In this document: positions 25,208 to 33,552 of the stretch, in pieces
How the letters are laid out: every line of letters begins with the position of its first letter
Position numbering within the stretch: position 1 is the first letter of the stretch
Assembly: GCA_017437745.1 (NCBI GenBank)
Contig: JAFRYI010000023.1
Coordinates: forward strand, 99,112 to 163,111
Source: Bacillota bacterium
GTDB lineage: Bacteria; Bacillota; Clostridia; Peptostreptococcales; Anaerovoracaceae
Direction: 5' to 3'
Length of the DNA: 64,000 nucleotides
Translations under genes and position numbers: made by a program
Notes under the pieces: generated by a model
What the model was told of the DNA's origin: nothing
The model's input: only the letters and a program-made list of their open reading frames with translations
The model's database searches: none

Positions 25208-26875
25208 ATGTATACACTGACTTTTAAGATCGAAGGCGAAAAAGACAAGAAGTGCCAGGTGGAGGCAGGGGAAAAGGTCCTCAACGCTGCGCTGGCGCAG
25301 GGCATAGAGATCGACGCTCCGTGCGCCGGAAACGGAACCTGCGGAAAATGCAGGGTGCGCCTTATATCCGGAGCGCTTGAGATGCCGGACAATCCCAGAC
25401 TCTCCCAGGCGGACAGGGAAGACATGTGGTACCTTGCCTGCCAGAGCAAGGTGATAGGCGACGCCGTGGTCTGGATACCCAGATCCGCCAGCGCCTTCAA
25501 GCAGGACATAGCTACGGCCGACCTGTCTACTCCCGCGGAGCTCGAACGCTACAATAAAGCCATCGAAGCCATTTTCGCTTCAGGCATAAAGCCCGGCTGC
25601 GAATGCGGCGGCTACGGCATAGCCATAGACATCGGCACCACTACCGTTACCGGCGCGCTTCTGGACATGGCTTCCGGAAACGTTCTGGGTAAGGCAAGCA
25701 GAGGTAACGGGCAGATAAAGTACGGCGCGGACGTCATCAACCGCATAATACAGCAGTCCAAGCCGGGCGGAGTGGAGCGCCTTCAGAAAGCCGTAAAAGA
25801 AGAAACCATAATACCGATAATAACCGCGCTTCTTAAGGAGAGCGGCAAAAAGGCGGAGGACGTTTCCAGGGTGGTCATAGCCGGTAATACGACCATGGAG
25901 CACCTGTTCATGGGAGCGGACGGACAGACCATAAGACTGGAGCCCTACGTGCCCCAGTTCCTGGAGCTGGAAGGCCTTAAAGCCGCGCAGGAAGGAATTC
26001 CCGCAGCTAAGGACGCGGATCTCATACTTGCTCCCAACGTAGGAAGCTACGTGGGAGGAGACATAACCGCGGGCGTACTGGACACCCTCATGTGGAACGC
26101 CCCGGAGATGTCGCTGTTCATAGATCTTGGTACCAACGGAGAGCTGGTCCTGGGCAACAGCGATTACATGCTGTGCTGCGCCTGCTCCGCAGGTCCGGCT
26201 TTCGAGGGCGGCGACATAAGCTGCGGAATGAGAGCTACCACCGGAGCCATCGACAGCATACATCTGGACGACGAGAGCCTTAAGCCCGAATATACGCTCA
26301 TAGCAGGCGACAAGCCCGCGGGTCTGTGCGGCAGCGGCCTCATTTCCATTATAGGCGAACTGTTCAGGACCGGAGCGATAAGCGCCAAGGGAAAGTTCAT
26401 ACGCCAGTCCGACAGGATACGCTACGACGAGTACGGCGGGAACTACATAGTTGCGTCCGCGGAAGAGAGCGTCACCGGGAAGGCCATAGAGCTTACCGAG
26501 GGAGACATAGACAACTTCATAAGGGCAAAGGGCGCCATCTTCTCCGCCATCCGCACCATGCTCAAGTCTCTGGACATGACCGTAGACGACATAGACAAGA
26601 TAATAATCGCGGGCGGAATAGGCAGCGGAATTGACATAGGAAAGGCCATAGAGATAGGCATGCTTCCCAAGGCGGACCTGAATAAATATTCGTACATCGG
26701 TAATTCGTCCCTTACCGGAGCGTGCGCGATGCTGCTCTCCGAAGAGGCGACGGAAAAGGTGTTCGACATCGGCCGGAACATGACTTACATAGAGCTTTCC
26801 ACCGAGCCCGGATACATGGACGAGTTCCTTGCGGCGTGCTTCCTGCCCCATACCGATAGCAGTCTGTTTGATTAA
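25208..26875 (+). CDS. acsV: RACo-like reductive activator of the corrinoid iron-sulfur protein (2Fe-2S + ASKHA ATPase)
   Basis: 555 residues. The N-terminal ferredoxin-like domain binds [2Fe-2S] through Cys39, Cys45, Cys48 and Cys78 (CAGNGTCGKC, then ACQSK). From about residue 137 the ASKHA ATPase part begins with GIAIDIGTTTVTGA, continues with APNVGSYVGGDITAG and FIDLGTNGELVLG, and ends with GGIGSGIDIGKAIEIG. It returns Co(II) corrinoid to Co(I) using ATP. It is shorter than characterised RACo proteins (about 630), mainly in the linker. Its ribosome site abuts the acsB terminator. Other corrinoid activators share this architecture; operon position supports AcsCD as target. Confidence 0.9.
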   Translation: MYTLTFKIEGEKDKKCQVEAGEKVLNAALAQGIEIDAPCAGNGTCGKCRVRLISGALEMPDNPRLSQADREDMWYLACQSKVIGDAVVWIPRSASAFKQDIATADLSTPAELERYNKAIEAIFASGIKPGCECGGYGIAIDIGTTTVTGALLDMASGNVLGKASRGNGQIKYGADVINRIIQQSKPGGVERLQKAVKEETIIPIITALLKESGKKAEDVSRVVIAGNTTMEHLFMGADGQTIRLEPYVPQFLELEGLKAAQEGIPAAKDADLILAPNVGSYVGGDITAGVLDTLMWNAPEMSLFIDLGTNGELVLGNSDYMLCCACSAGPAFEGGDISCGMRATTGAIDSIHLDDESLKPEYTLIAGDKPAGLCGSGLISIIGELFRTGAISAKGKFIRQSDRIRYDEYGGNYIVASAEESVTGKAIELTEGDIDNFIRAKGAIFSAIRTMLKSLDMTVDDIDKIIIAGGIGSGIDIGKAIEIGMLPKADLNKYSYIGNSSLTGACAMLLSEEATEKVFDIGRNMTYIELSTEPGYMDEFLAACFLPHTDSSLFD

Positions 26876-26898
26876 AGATACTTTTATTCCGGATAATT

Positions 26899-27507
26899 AT
26901 GATCATCAAGAACAACATGACAGAGGTGCCTCTGGAGTACTATAAAGAGCAGTTCGCGGCCATGGATCCTGTAATGCTCTCCGCCAAGAGCGGTGTGGAG
27001 TATAAGGACGGCGCGTTCCGCAGCGTATTCCTGGGCCGTCCGGTAAAACTCGTATGGCCGGACATGGACTGCTTCTACACGGACGACGGAAGCAAAGCAA
27101 GCTCTGCCTGCGCGATACTTTTCGCCAGGCTAGTGATGAACGGTACCCTCGCGCCTGTATCCGAGGACATGATATCCTACCCGGAGATCCCCTGGGGAGA
27201 ACAGTATCGCGTACAGTTTTCAGGACTGTGCAACGGAAGGCTCGCCAGGTCTTTCGGCAAGGACCTGGACGCTTTCGAAGCGGCGGCCGCCCGCATAGGC
27301 GCGAAGAAAGTCCCCGGAGCGGACAGCAGCGTGGAATTCGAGCTGTTCCCGGGCATACGCGTACGCATCTCCATCTGGAAGGGCGACGAGGAATTCGACG
27401 CCAACGCCCAGGTGCTGTTTTCCAGGAACATACTTGCGGCGTTCGACGCTAACGACGTAGCTCACGCCGCGATAATATTCATAGACGCAATGAAAGGCCG
27501 CTGGTAA
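26899..27507 (+). CDS. DUF3786 domain protein, second copy
   Basis: 202 residues, soluble. KKVPGADSSVEFELFPGIRV and SIWKGDEEFDANAQVLFSRN match the pattern of the paralogue at 17471-18103. Function is unknown; the family is often beside acetyl-CoA and corrinoid genes, as here directly behind the activator gene. The ATG at 26899 has only a weak site, and an in-frame ATG at 26917 is an alternative start. The two DUF3786 genes bracket the acs region. Confidence 0.72.
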   Translation: MIIKNNMTEVPLEYYKEQFAAMDPVMLSAKSGVEYKDGAFRSVFLGRPVKLVWPDMDCFYTDDGSKASSACAILFARLVMNGTLAPVSEDMISYPEIPWGEQYRVQFSGLCNGRLARSFGKDLDAFEAAAARIGAKKVPGADSSVEFELFPGIRVRISIWKGDEEFDANAQVLFSRNILAAFDANDVAHAAIIFIDAMKGRW

Positions 27508-27522
27508 GCCGCTGGTAGGCCT

Positions 27523-27540
27523 CGCGGTCCCGGGACCGCG
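27523..27540. promoter_or_regulatory. Perfect 18-bp palindrome before the CsoR-type gene
   Basis: CGCGGTCCC and its exact complement, with no loop, ending 30 bp before the regulator start. A direct repeat CCGCTGGTA precedes it (27499 and 27510). It may be an operator for autoregulation or an RNA hairpin; no T-run follows. Confidence 0.5.
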
Positions 27541-27570
27541 GCAAAGCAATAAAGACGCAGGGAGGGCGAC

Positions 27571-27924
27571 ATGAGCAAGGTAACTCATACGCATACGGAC
27601 AGCGAAGGAAGGATAATAACCCACACGCACGATGTCGACGACAAGCCGGCGCACGGTCATTATCATTCCCCGGAAGAAAAGACCAGGCAGATCAACAGGC
27701 TGGCCAAGGCTGCCGGGCATCTTCAGCATGTAAAAGGCATGATAGAGAACGACGAGGACTGCGCGGACGTTCTGATCCAGTTGTCCGCCGTCATCTCCGC
27801 GCTGCAGAATCTGGGCAAGGAGATAATCAACGAGCACATAACCCACTGCATAACTCACGCCGTAGAAGACGGAGATATGACAGCGATAGAGGCGTTCCGC
27901 AAAGCCATAAGCCGGTTCCTGTAA
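27571..27924 (+). CDS. CsoR/RcnR-family metal-sensing repressor with His-rich N terminus
   Basis: 117 residues. The helical CsoR core (about 38-117) has Cys64, His89 and Cys93 with the spacing 25 and 4 of the CsoR Cys-His-Cys metal site. The N terminus adds about nine His between residues 6 and 32 (THTHTD, ITHTHD, HGHYH). The nickel sensor InrS also combines a Cys-His-Cys site with N-terminal His, whereas RcnR uses Cys-His-His. With the nickel proteins at the other end of this region, nickel sensing is favoured over copper; copper remains possible. GGAGG precedes the ATG. Family members bind GC-rich operators with inverted AT ends. Confidence 0.85.
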   Translation: MSKVTHTHTDSEGRIITHTHDVDDKPAHGHYHSPEEKTRQINRLAKAAGHLQHVKGMIENDEDCADVLIQLSAVISALQNLGKEIINEHITHCITHAVEDGDMTAIEAFRKAISRFL

Positions 27925-28018
27925 AGATCGAAAAAACGCAAAAAAAAGCACGTCAGCGCCCGATGTGACGCTGTAAGAGACGCAATATACTGAAAACAGA
28001 GCATTTTTGCCCTTTCCG

Positions 28019-28048
28019 AAGACGCATTTCAAGATGCGTCTTTTTTTA
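28019..28048 (+). terminator. Intrinsic terminator after the CsoR-type gene
   Basis: GACGCAT-ttcaag-ATGCGTC with a run of seven T. It ends the acs region about 95 bp after the regulator stop. Confidence 0.9.
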
Positions 28049-28084
28049 TAATTAAACCGTAAATCAGAGCTAAAAGAAGTAAAT

Positions 28085-28219
28085 AAGGAGGTCGAATATC
28101 AGTCAGGAAATGAGGTCAATCATCAAAGAAAATTAAAAAGCGGAGAAGGTACCCAACTATGCAATAGTCTCCGCGAAAACAGAAAGCCCCGTCCTGACTG
28201 ATCAGAACGGGGCTTTTCT
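28085..28219 (+). ncRNA. Candidate structured RNA with alternative terminator
   Basis: TCAGTCAGGA (28099-28108) is exactly complementary to TCCTGACTGA (28192-28201). Inside lies GCGGAGA/TCTCCGC (28140-28146, 28168-28174). The 3' strand of the outer helix sits in the loop of a terminator hairpin (AAAGCCCCGT/ACGGGGCTTT, 28183-28214, then TTCTTTT). The outer helix and terminator could compete or form a pseudoknot. An AAGGAGG at 28085-28091 precedes a short ATG frame (28110-28133). No Rfam family is recognised. The hairpin also serves as terminator of the minus-strand tRNA gene. Confidence 0.4.
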
Positions 28220-28223
28220 TTTA

Positions 28224-28298
28224 TGGTACCCCCACGCGGAATCGAACCACGAACAAAGGTTTAGGAAACCTCCGTTATATCCGTTTAACTATGAGGGC
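28224..28298 (-). tRNA. tRNA-Arg (anticodon CCU)
   Basis: Full cloverleaf on the minus strand: acceptor GCCCTCA/TGGGGGT, D stem GTTA/TAAC, anticodon stem GAGGT/ACCTT with loop TTCCTAA, T arm CGTGG-TTCGATT-CCGCG, discriminator A and an encoded CCA. It reads AGG codons, which are common in the genes of this window. The hairpin at 28183-28219 terminates its transcript. Confidence 0.95.
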
Positions 28299-28384
28299 GG
28301 ATAAGCAATTTATTATGCTCCTAAAGTGCTTGCTAAGTCAAGTACTTTTGTGTTAATATAAACAGTACGTTTTGGAGGAGCACA

Positions 28385-28858
28385 ATGCCCGAACGGTTCA
28401 TGGAAGAAGCGCTTAAACTTGCGCGGATGGCTTACGAAGCCGGCGAAGTGCCGGTAGGAGCCGTGGTCGTAAAGGACGGCGAGATAGTCGGAAGGGGCTT
28501 CAACAGCACCGAGACCGACAAGGATCCCACCTGCCACGCGGAGATGAAAGCCATACGCGAGGCTGCCCGCAATCTGGGCGGCTGGAGGCTTCCGGGGTGC
28601 AGCATGTACGTAACGCTGGAGCCCTGCAGCATGTGCGCCGGAGCCATAGTCCTGGCAAGGATAGAGCACCTGTACATAGGAACGCTGGATCCAAAATCCG
28701 GAGCCTGCCTGTCGCTGGCAAACATACCGTCGGACGACAGACTAAACCATCAGGTGGAGCTCCATACAGGCATTCTTCAGCAGGAATGCAGCGCGATACT
28801 TAAAGAATTCTTTAAAGAATTACGGAATAAAAACACTAAGGCGGAGGAAGTAAAATGA
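28385..28858 (+). CDS. tadA: tRNA-specific adenosine deaminase TadA
   Basis: 157 residues. Zinc deaminase motifs are CHAEMKAI (His and catalytic Glu) and PCSMCAGAI. It converts A34 to inosine in tRNA-Arg(ACG). The segment after the second motif (YIGTLDPKSGACLSLANI) fits TadA rather than guanine deaminase. GGAGGAG precedes the ATG. Its stop overlaps the start of the next gene (ATGA). Confidence 0.93.
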   Translation: MPERFMEEALKLARMAYEAGEVPVGAVVVKDGEIVGRGFNSTETDKDPTCHAEMKAIREAARNLGGWRLPGCSMYVTLEPCSMCAGAIVLARIEHLYIGTLDPKSGACLSLANIPSDDRLNHQVELHTGILQQECSAILKEFFKELRNKNTKAEEVK

Positions 28859-29751
28859 AAAGACTCGCCGCGATAATCGCAGCACTGGTCCTTATGCTCG
28901 CATCCACGGTAAGCGCGTGCGCCGCGGATCTCAGCATAGTTAAGGTAACGCCCAAAGACGGCGCCACGGGAAAGCAGCCTGCCAACATGGCTGTAAAGAT
29001 CAAGTTCTCGGAGAACATGAACGGCGACGAAGCTCTGGACGCGGCAAACAAGCTCAAGATCGTCATCAGCGACAGCGAAGGCAATCCCGTGGATTACGTC
29101 ATAGCTCACCACGACAGGTATCAGGACGAGCTCTGGCTGGTCATCAGCGGAGAACTGCAGCAGAACTCCGAGTATAAGGTGGACATACAGCCCGGCATCC
29201 GTTCCGTTTCCGGATCGGTAACTAGCGAAGCAAAGACCACTACTTTTAAGACCAGAAACGTAAAGACGGACGGTATAATCAGCACCGTGCTGATGATCGC
29301 CATGTTCGGACTGATGTTCTTCTTCTCCTCCAGGGAGAACAAGAAGAAGGCTGCGGAGACGGACGTAAACGTAGCGCTCGAGGTAGCCAAGAAGCTCAAC
29401 CCGTATAAGATAGCCAAGCAGAAGGGCATCTCCATCGAAGAGGCCACTGCTTACTGCGAGAAGGAAAGAGCCAAGGCCCAGAGGGCCGTAGACAAGGCCA
29501 ACGCCGAAAGGGCAAAGGCCGCGGCGGCAAGGGAAGCTGAGATGGCGGCAGCCGAAGCCAGGATAGAGGCGGAGATGGCGGCAGCCCACGACGCCAGCGT
29601 ATTCAAGGTCAAGGGACCGCGCTCCGTAAAGGAAGCCGGCGGAAAGATCCCCCGCTCCGTAAGGAACAGGGCCAAGGCCAGGGAAGAGGCCGAGAAAGCA
29701 GCCGAGAAGCAGCGCGCCCAGAACGCGAAGGGCAAGAAGTCCAAGAAATAA
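28855..29751 (+). CDS. Exported Ig-like (SbsA-type) protein with membrane helix and charged Ala-rich tail
   Basis: 298 residues. A signal sequence (1-22, ending SACAA) is followed by one bacterial Ig-like domain (about 25-135) with SIVKVTPKDGATG and TTTFKTRNVK. A hydrophobic helix (about 142-160) and a long Ala/Glu/Lys-rich coiled region reaching the basic C terminus (KGKKSKK) complete it. The layout puts the Ig domain outside and the coil in the cytosol. Function unknown. It overlaps tadA by 4 bases, so the two are coupled. Confidence 0.7.
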   Translation: MKRLAAIIAALVLMLASTVSACAADLSIVKVTPKDGATGKQPANMAVKIKFSENMNGDEALDAANKLKIVISDSEGNPVDYVIAHHDRYQDELWLVISGELQQNSEYKVDIQPGIRSVSGSVTSEAKTTTFKTRNVKTDGIISTVLMIAMFGLMFFFSSRENKKKAAETDVNVALEVAKKLNPYKIAKQKGISIEEATAYCEKERAKAQRAVDKANAERAKAAAAREAEMAAAEARIEAEMAAAHDASVFKVKGPRSVKEAGGKIPRSVRNRAKAREEAEKAAEKQRAQNAKGKKSKK

Positions 29752-29814
29752 GGGCTGAAAGTCCTATAAAACATGGACTGAAGATCTAAGAAAAAATCAT
29801 ATCTGAAAAATGAA

Positions 29815-29851
29815 AAGACCGCCGGATATATTCCGGCGGTCTTGTTGTTTT
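29815..29851. terminator. Bidirectional intrinsic terminator
   Basis: GACCGCCGG-atatatt-CCGGCGGTC with AAAA before and TTGTTGTTTT after. It lies between the converging Ig-like gene and the Lrp regulator. Confidence 0.88.
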
Positions 29852-29857
29852 CCTGGT

Positions 29858-30322
29858 TCAGAGCTTGTTGGCCTGAGGGGGCACGCTGTACAGCTGCTTG
29901 TATTTATTCAGCAGTATCGTTGTCTCCGTACGCTTTACGCTCTTTACGGCCTTCACCTGGTTTACAAGGTTTGCAAGGGTGGCGGTGTTCTTCGTGGCTA
30001 TGCGCAGTATGTAGTCGCAGTCGCCGGCAACGAAGTAGGCCTCCAGTATCTCCTCGGAGTTTTCTATGAGCTTTATAAGCTCGGTGATGCTTCCGGAGTT
30101 GTCCACGTTGATCATCATGTAGGCGCTGAGTTCTTTGTCCATGGCGATGGGATCCAGCACGGCGGTATACTGCTTTATGATGCCGCTGGCTTCCAGCTTC
30201 TTAAGGCGTTCGCTTACCGCGGATAGGGAAAGGTTGATCCTCTTGGAGAGCTCGGAGATGGATACCCGGGCATTCTCCTGCAGGACTTCCAGTATTTTTG
30301 CGTCTATCGTATCTATCATCAT
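29858..30322 (-). CDS. Lrp/AsnC family transcriptional regulator
   Basis: 154 residues. The N-terminal winged helix reads IDAKILEVLQENARVSISEL and LSLSAVSERLKKLEASGII. The C-terminal RAM domain has GDCDYILRIATKNTATL and ends near TTILLNKYK. Such regulators respond to amino acids. The start at 30322 has GGAGG 6 bases before it; a second ATG follows at once at 30319. It is divergent from glnS, but regulation of glnS is not shown. Confidence 0.9.
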   Translation of the reverse strand: MMIDTIDAKILEVLQENARVSISELSKRINLSLSAVSERLKKLEASGIIKQYTAVLDPIAMDKELSAYMMINVDNSGSITELIKLIENSEEILEAYFVAGDCDYILRIATKNTATLANLVNQVKAVKSVKRTETTILLNKYKQLYSVPPQANKL

Positions 30323-30429
30323 GGCGGGCCTCCGAAAAGCGCTGCATTCAAAGCAATGTATATTATTACATAGCAAATCCGGCGCAAAAAATCAAGCGGT
30401 TTTGTAAAAAAACCGAAATAATTAATTCA

Positions 30430-30459
30430 TTTACAAGTATATATAGTATAGTGTATAAT
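30430..30459 (+). promoter_or_regulatory. glnS promoter
   Basis: TTTACA (30430-30435), 18-base spacer rich in TATA words, TATAAT (30454-30459). About 100 bases of leader precede the GTG start of glnS. Confidence 0.65.
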
Positions 30460-30561
30460 ATATCGTCAAGATTTTTAAGGTGGATAAGTCTAGGCATCTG
30501 TTTTCGTGCGTTCCGAACGCGCGGAACGAAAGGGCCGAGCGCCACGCAAGGAGAAGAGACC

Positions 30562-32202
30562 GTGGAAGGTAATTTCATTCACGACATAATAGAAAAGGAC
30601 ATCGCGGAAGGCAAGTATTCGCACGAGATAATCACTCGTTTCCCGCCGGAACCCAACGGCTACCTGCACGTTGGACACGCCAAGTCCATATGCCTGAATT
30701 TCGGGACCGCGCTTAAGTACGGCGGACGCTGCAACCTCCGCTACGACGACACCAACCCCGTCAAGGAGGACGACGAGTTCGTCGGATCCATAGAAGAAGA
30801 CGTAAGGTGGCTGGGCTTCGAGTGGGCGGAACTGCATCACGCTTCGGACTATTTCGAAAAGATGTACGAGTGCTGCCGCACGCTCATCAAGAAGGGCCTG
30901 GCATACGCTTCGGACATGACGCAGGAAGAGCAGCGCGCCACACGCGGAACTCTTACGGAGCCCGGGACCAACGACAGAAACAGGGACCGCAGTCCGGAAG
31001 AATCCCTTAAGATCTTCGAGGATATGCGCGCCGGAAAGTACGCGGACGGCGAGATGTGCATACGCGCAAAGATAGACATGGCCTCCCCCAACATGAACAT
31101 GAGGGATCCTGTCATATACCGTGTGCTGCACGTTTCCCACCAGAACACCGGCGACAAGTGGTGCATCTATCCCATGTACGACTTCGCGCACCCTCTGGAG
31201 GACGCGATAGAGGGCATAACGCACTCCCTCTGCACGCTTGAGTTCGAGGATCACAGACCGTTCTACGACTGGACCCTGAAGAGTCTGGACTGGCCGGAGC
31301 CTCCGCAGCAGATAGAGTTCGCCAAGCTCAACCTTACCAACACCATAATGAGCAAGCGCAACATAAAGAAGCTTGTGGAAGATGGACTTGTAGAAGGATG
31401 GGACGATCCCAGACTCTGCACCATAGCCGGCATGAGGCGCCGCGGCTACACGCCGGAAGCCATCCGCGCTTTCTGCGACGCCATAGGCGTGGCCAAGGCA
31501 AACAGCCTGATAGACATGAGCCAGCTTGAATACTTCGTCCGCGACGATCTTAAGAACAAGGTGGAGAGCCGCTTCGTCATATCCAGGCCTCTTAAACTTA
31601 CGATCACAAACTGGCCGGAAGGAAAGACGGAACTCTGCGAGATAGAGAACAACGCTAACGTTCCGGAGATGGGCAGCCGTAAGGTGCCCTTCGGCGGACA
31701 TCTGTACATAGAGCAGGAAGATTTCATGGAAGTGCCCGCGAAGAAGTACTTCCGCCTGTATCCCGGCAACGAAGTGCGCCTTAAGGGAGCGTATTTCGTT
31801 ACCTGCACGGGAGTGGTAAAGGACGAGGCCGGAAACGTTACGGAAGTCCTCTGCACCTACGACCCGGATACCAAGAGCGGAACGCCCGGAGCGGACAGCC
31901 GCAAGGTAAAGGGTACCATCCACTGGGTGGAAGCGGATAGCGCCGTAAAGGTCCCTGTTAGGGAGTACGGATACCTTGCCTATCCCAACGAGGAGACCGG
32001 CAGGAACGAGTTCGACCCGAACTCCAGGACGGAACTTACTGCGTACGCGGAGCCTTCCGTGGCGCAGGTGAAGGCCGGAGAACGCTTCCAGTTCTTCAGA
32101 AGCGGATATTACATCGCCGACAGCGTGCTCAGCAAGGAAGGCGCTCCGGTGTTCAACCAGATAGTAGGGCTTAAATCATCCTGGAAGCCCGAGCAGAAGT
32201 AA
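30562..32202 (+). CDS. glnS: Glutaminyl-tRNA synthetase
   Basis: 546 residues, class I synthetase. The HIGH-type motif is PPEPNGYLHVGHAKS and the KMSKS-type motif is IMSKRN. RYDDTNPVKEDDEFV is typical of GlnRS over GluRS. The GTG at 30562 is chosen since AAGGAG lies about 9 bases before it and known GlnRS proteins begin at this point; the frame stays open upstream without family sequence. Presence of GlnRS suggests direct charging of tRNA-Gln rather than only the GatCAB route. Confidence 0.96.
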   Translation: MEGNFIHDIIEKDIAEGKYSHEIITRFPPEPNGYLHVGHAKSICLNFGTALKYGGRCNLRYDDTNPVKEDDEFVGSIEEDVRWLGFEWAELHHASDYFEKMYECCRTLIKKGLAYASDMTQEEQRATRGTLTEPGTNDRNRDRSPEESLKIFEDMRAGKYADGEMCIRAKIDMASPNMNMRDPVIYRVLHVSHQNTGDKWCIYPMYDFAHPLEDAIEGITHSLCTLEFEDHRPFYDWTLKSLDWPEPPQQIEFAKLNLTNTIMSKRNIKKLVEDGLVEGWDDPRLCTIAGMRRRGYTPEAIRAFCDAIGVAKANSLIDMSQLEYFVRDDLKNKVESRFVISRPLKLTITNWPEGKTELCEIENNANVPEMGSRKVPFGGHLYIEQEDFMEVPAKKYFRLYPGNEVRLKGAYFVTCTGVVKDEAGNVTEVLCTYDPDTKSGTPGADSRKVKGTIHWVEADSAVKVPVREYGYLAYPNEETGRNEFDPNSRTELTAYAEPSVAQVKAGERFQFFRSGYYIADSVLSKEGAPVFNQIVGLKSSWKPEQK

Positions 32203-32229
32203 AGGATAGTTTTATCGGAGCTTATGCAC

Positions 32230-33546
32230 ATGAAGAAGTTTTTAACAGTTTTATTAGCCGCAGCGATCGTATTCGGCATGAGCGCCTGCACCATACAGCT
32301 CAGCACCACCAATACCATCCCCGGCAGGAACTCTGCCGACGGATCCGACGAGCCCACTCCCTATGACGAGCTGACTCTGGAAGAAAAGATGGCTTACAAG
32401 ACCGTGGTGGAGCTTACTGCCGCGACCGATTACAGCGCGGATCTTCTGGCGCCCGCCATGGACGCGTCCACGGAGCTCTGGGGATACATCAATCTTCAGG
32501 GTGAGTGGAAGGTACCGGCCAAGTACAAGAACGCTCTGAGCTTCAGCGGAGATTACGCCCGCGCCAACGATCTTTACTCGGACTACATCTACATCAACAG
32601 AGACGGCGAGGAGGTCCTTTCCGCCATAGAGAAGCAGCCGCTCAATGTCGCGACTGTATTCTCCGACGGGATCGCCGCCGTTACCATACCCACCAGCTAC
32701 GATCAGAAGACACAGTACGTAAACCCCGAAGGCAAGGCAGCCATAACCATCAAGAAGCTTCCCGCCACCAAGGGCGTAAACTACAAGACTCTCAAGTATC
32801 TGGAGGTCGCCACCCCGTTCAGGGACGGCAAGGCTGTCATCATGCGCACCACCAACGCTACGCTGGCAGAGAACAACGAGAACAGATATCCTGAAGTAGC
32901 TTACGTAATAGATACCACAGGTCTGGCGCTCGCGTCGCTTCCGGCCGGCATGGACGCTTCCCCGGCAGGATTCGACGATAACATGATGATCGTCGTGCGC
33001 AATGAAGAGGGCCTGTACGGTCTGGCATCCGATACCGGAGCGCTGGTAAGTCCGTGCATCTACAAGAGCATCGCTCACTGCGAAGGCGGAATGTATCTCA
33101 TCCAGGACGCCGAGGGCATGTACGGATACATGAACAAGAACGGCCGCAGGGTCGTAGGATGCATATACGAGAAGGCTCTTCCGTTCTCGGAGGGACTCGG
33201 CGCGGTCTATGACGGCAAAGGCTGGGGCTTCATCAACGACCTCGGCGAAGTCATCATACCCTGCGAATTTGACGACGTTAAGGCTCTTAAGACCGGCTAC
33301 AGCGGCGAAGAGAGCGACACCGGAGCTTTCAGCAGCGGAATAGCCGTCGTTTCCAAAGGCAGATACTGGGGCATCATCGATCTTAACGGCGAGATCCTGA
33401 TCGCGGCCGAAACGGACGAGTGCCCGGTAATGGCAGTTTACGGAGGATACATCTCGTTCAAGCTCAACGGAGCCTACGGCGTTCTGACCACGGAATGCAA
33501 GTACGTTCTGGCACCCGGATTCGGAGCCATAGGCGAGTTCAGATGA
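32230..33546 (+). CDS. WG-repeat lipoprotein
   Basis: 438 residues. Signal peptide with lipobox FGMSAC (Cys20), so attached to the outer membrane face. Five to six WG/YG repeats follow: ELWGYINLQGEWKVPAKY, GLYGLASDTGALVSP, GMYGYMNKNGRRVVG, GWGFINDLGEVIIPCEF, YWGIIDLNGEILIA, GAYGVLTTECKYV. Such repeats form beta-structures and likely mediate binding; no enzyme motif is seen. The ATG at 32230 has GGAG 9 bases upstream; the ATG at 32224 would be too close. It precedes truA by 6 bp. Confidence 0.85.
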   Translation: MKKFLTVLLAAAIVFGMSACTIQLSTTNTIPGRNSADGSDEPTPYDELTLEEKMAYKTVVELTAATDYSADLLAPAMDASTELWGYINLQGEWKVPAKYKNALSFSGDYARANDLYSDYIYINRDGEEVLSAIEKQPLNVATVFSDGIAAVTIPTSYDQKTQYVNPEGKAAITIKKLPATKGVNYKTLKYLEVATPFRDGKAVIMRTTNATLAENNENRYPEVAYVIDTTGLALASLPAGMDASPAGFDDNMMIVVRNEEGLYGLASDTGALVSPCIYKSIAHCEGGMYLIQDAEGMYGYMNKNGRRVVGCIYEKALPFSEGLGAVYDGKGWGFINDLGEVIIPCEFDDVKALKTGYSGEESDTGAFSSGIAVVSKGRYWGIIDLNGEILIAAETDECPVMAVYGGYISFKLNGAYGVLTTECKYVLAPGFGAIGEFR

Positions 33547-33552
33547 TCCGCC

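Noticed and set aside
27571..27924. Typical RcnR nickel/cobalt repressor
   Set aside because: The metal site is Cys-His-Cys as in CsoR and InrS, not Cys-His-His as in RcnR; kept as CsoR/RcnR family.
28085..28219. Retron ncRNA (outer complementary ends)
   Set aside because: No reverse transcriptase gene is nearby; helix length alone is not enough.
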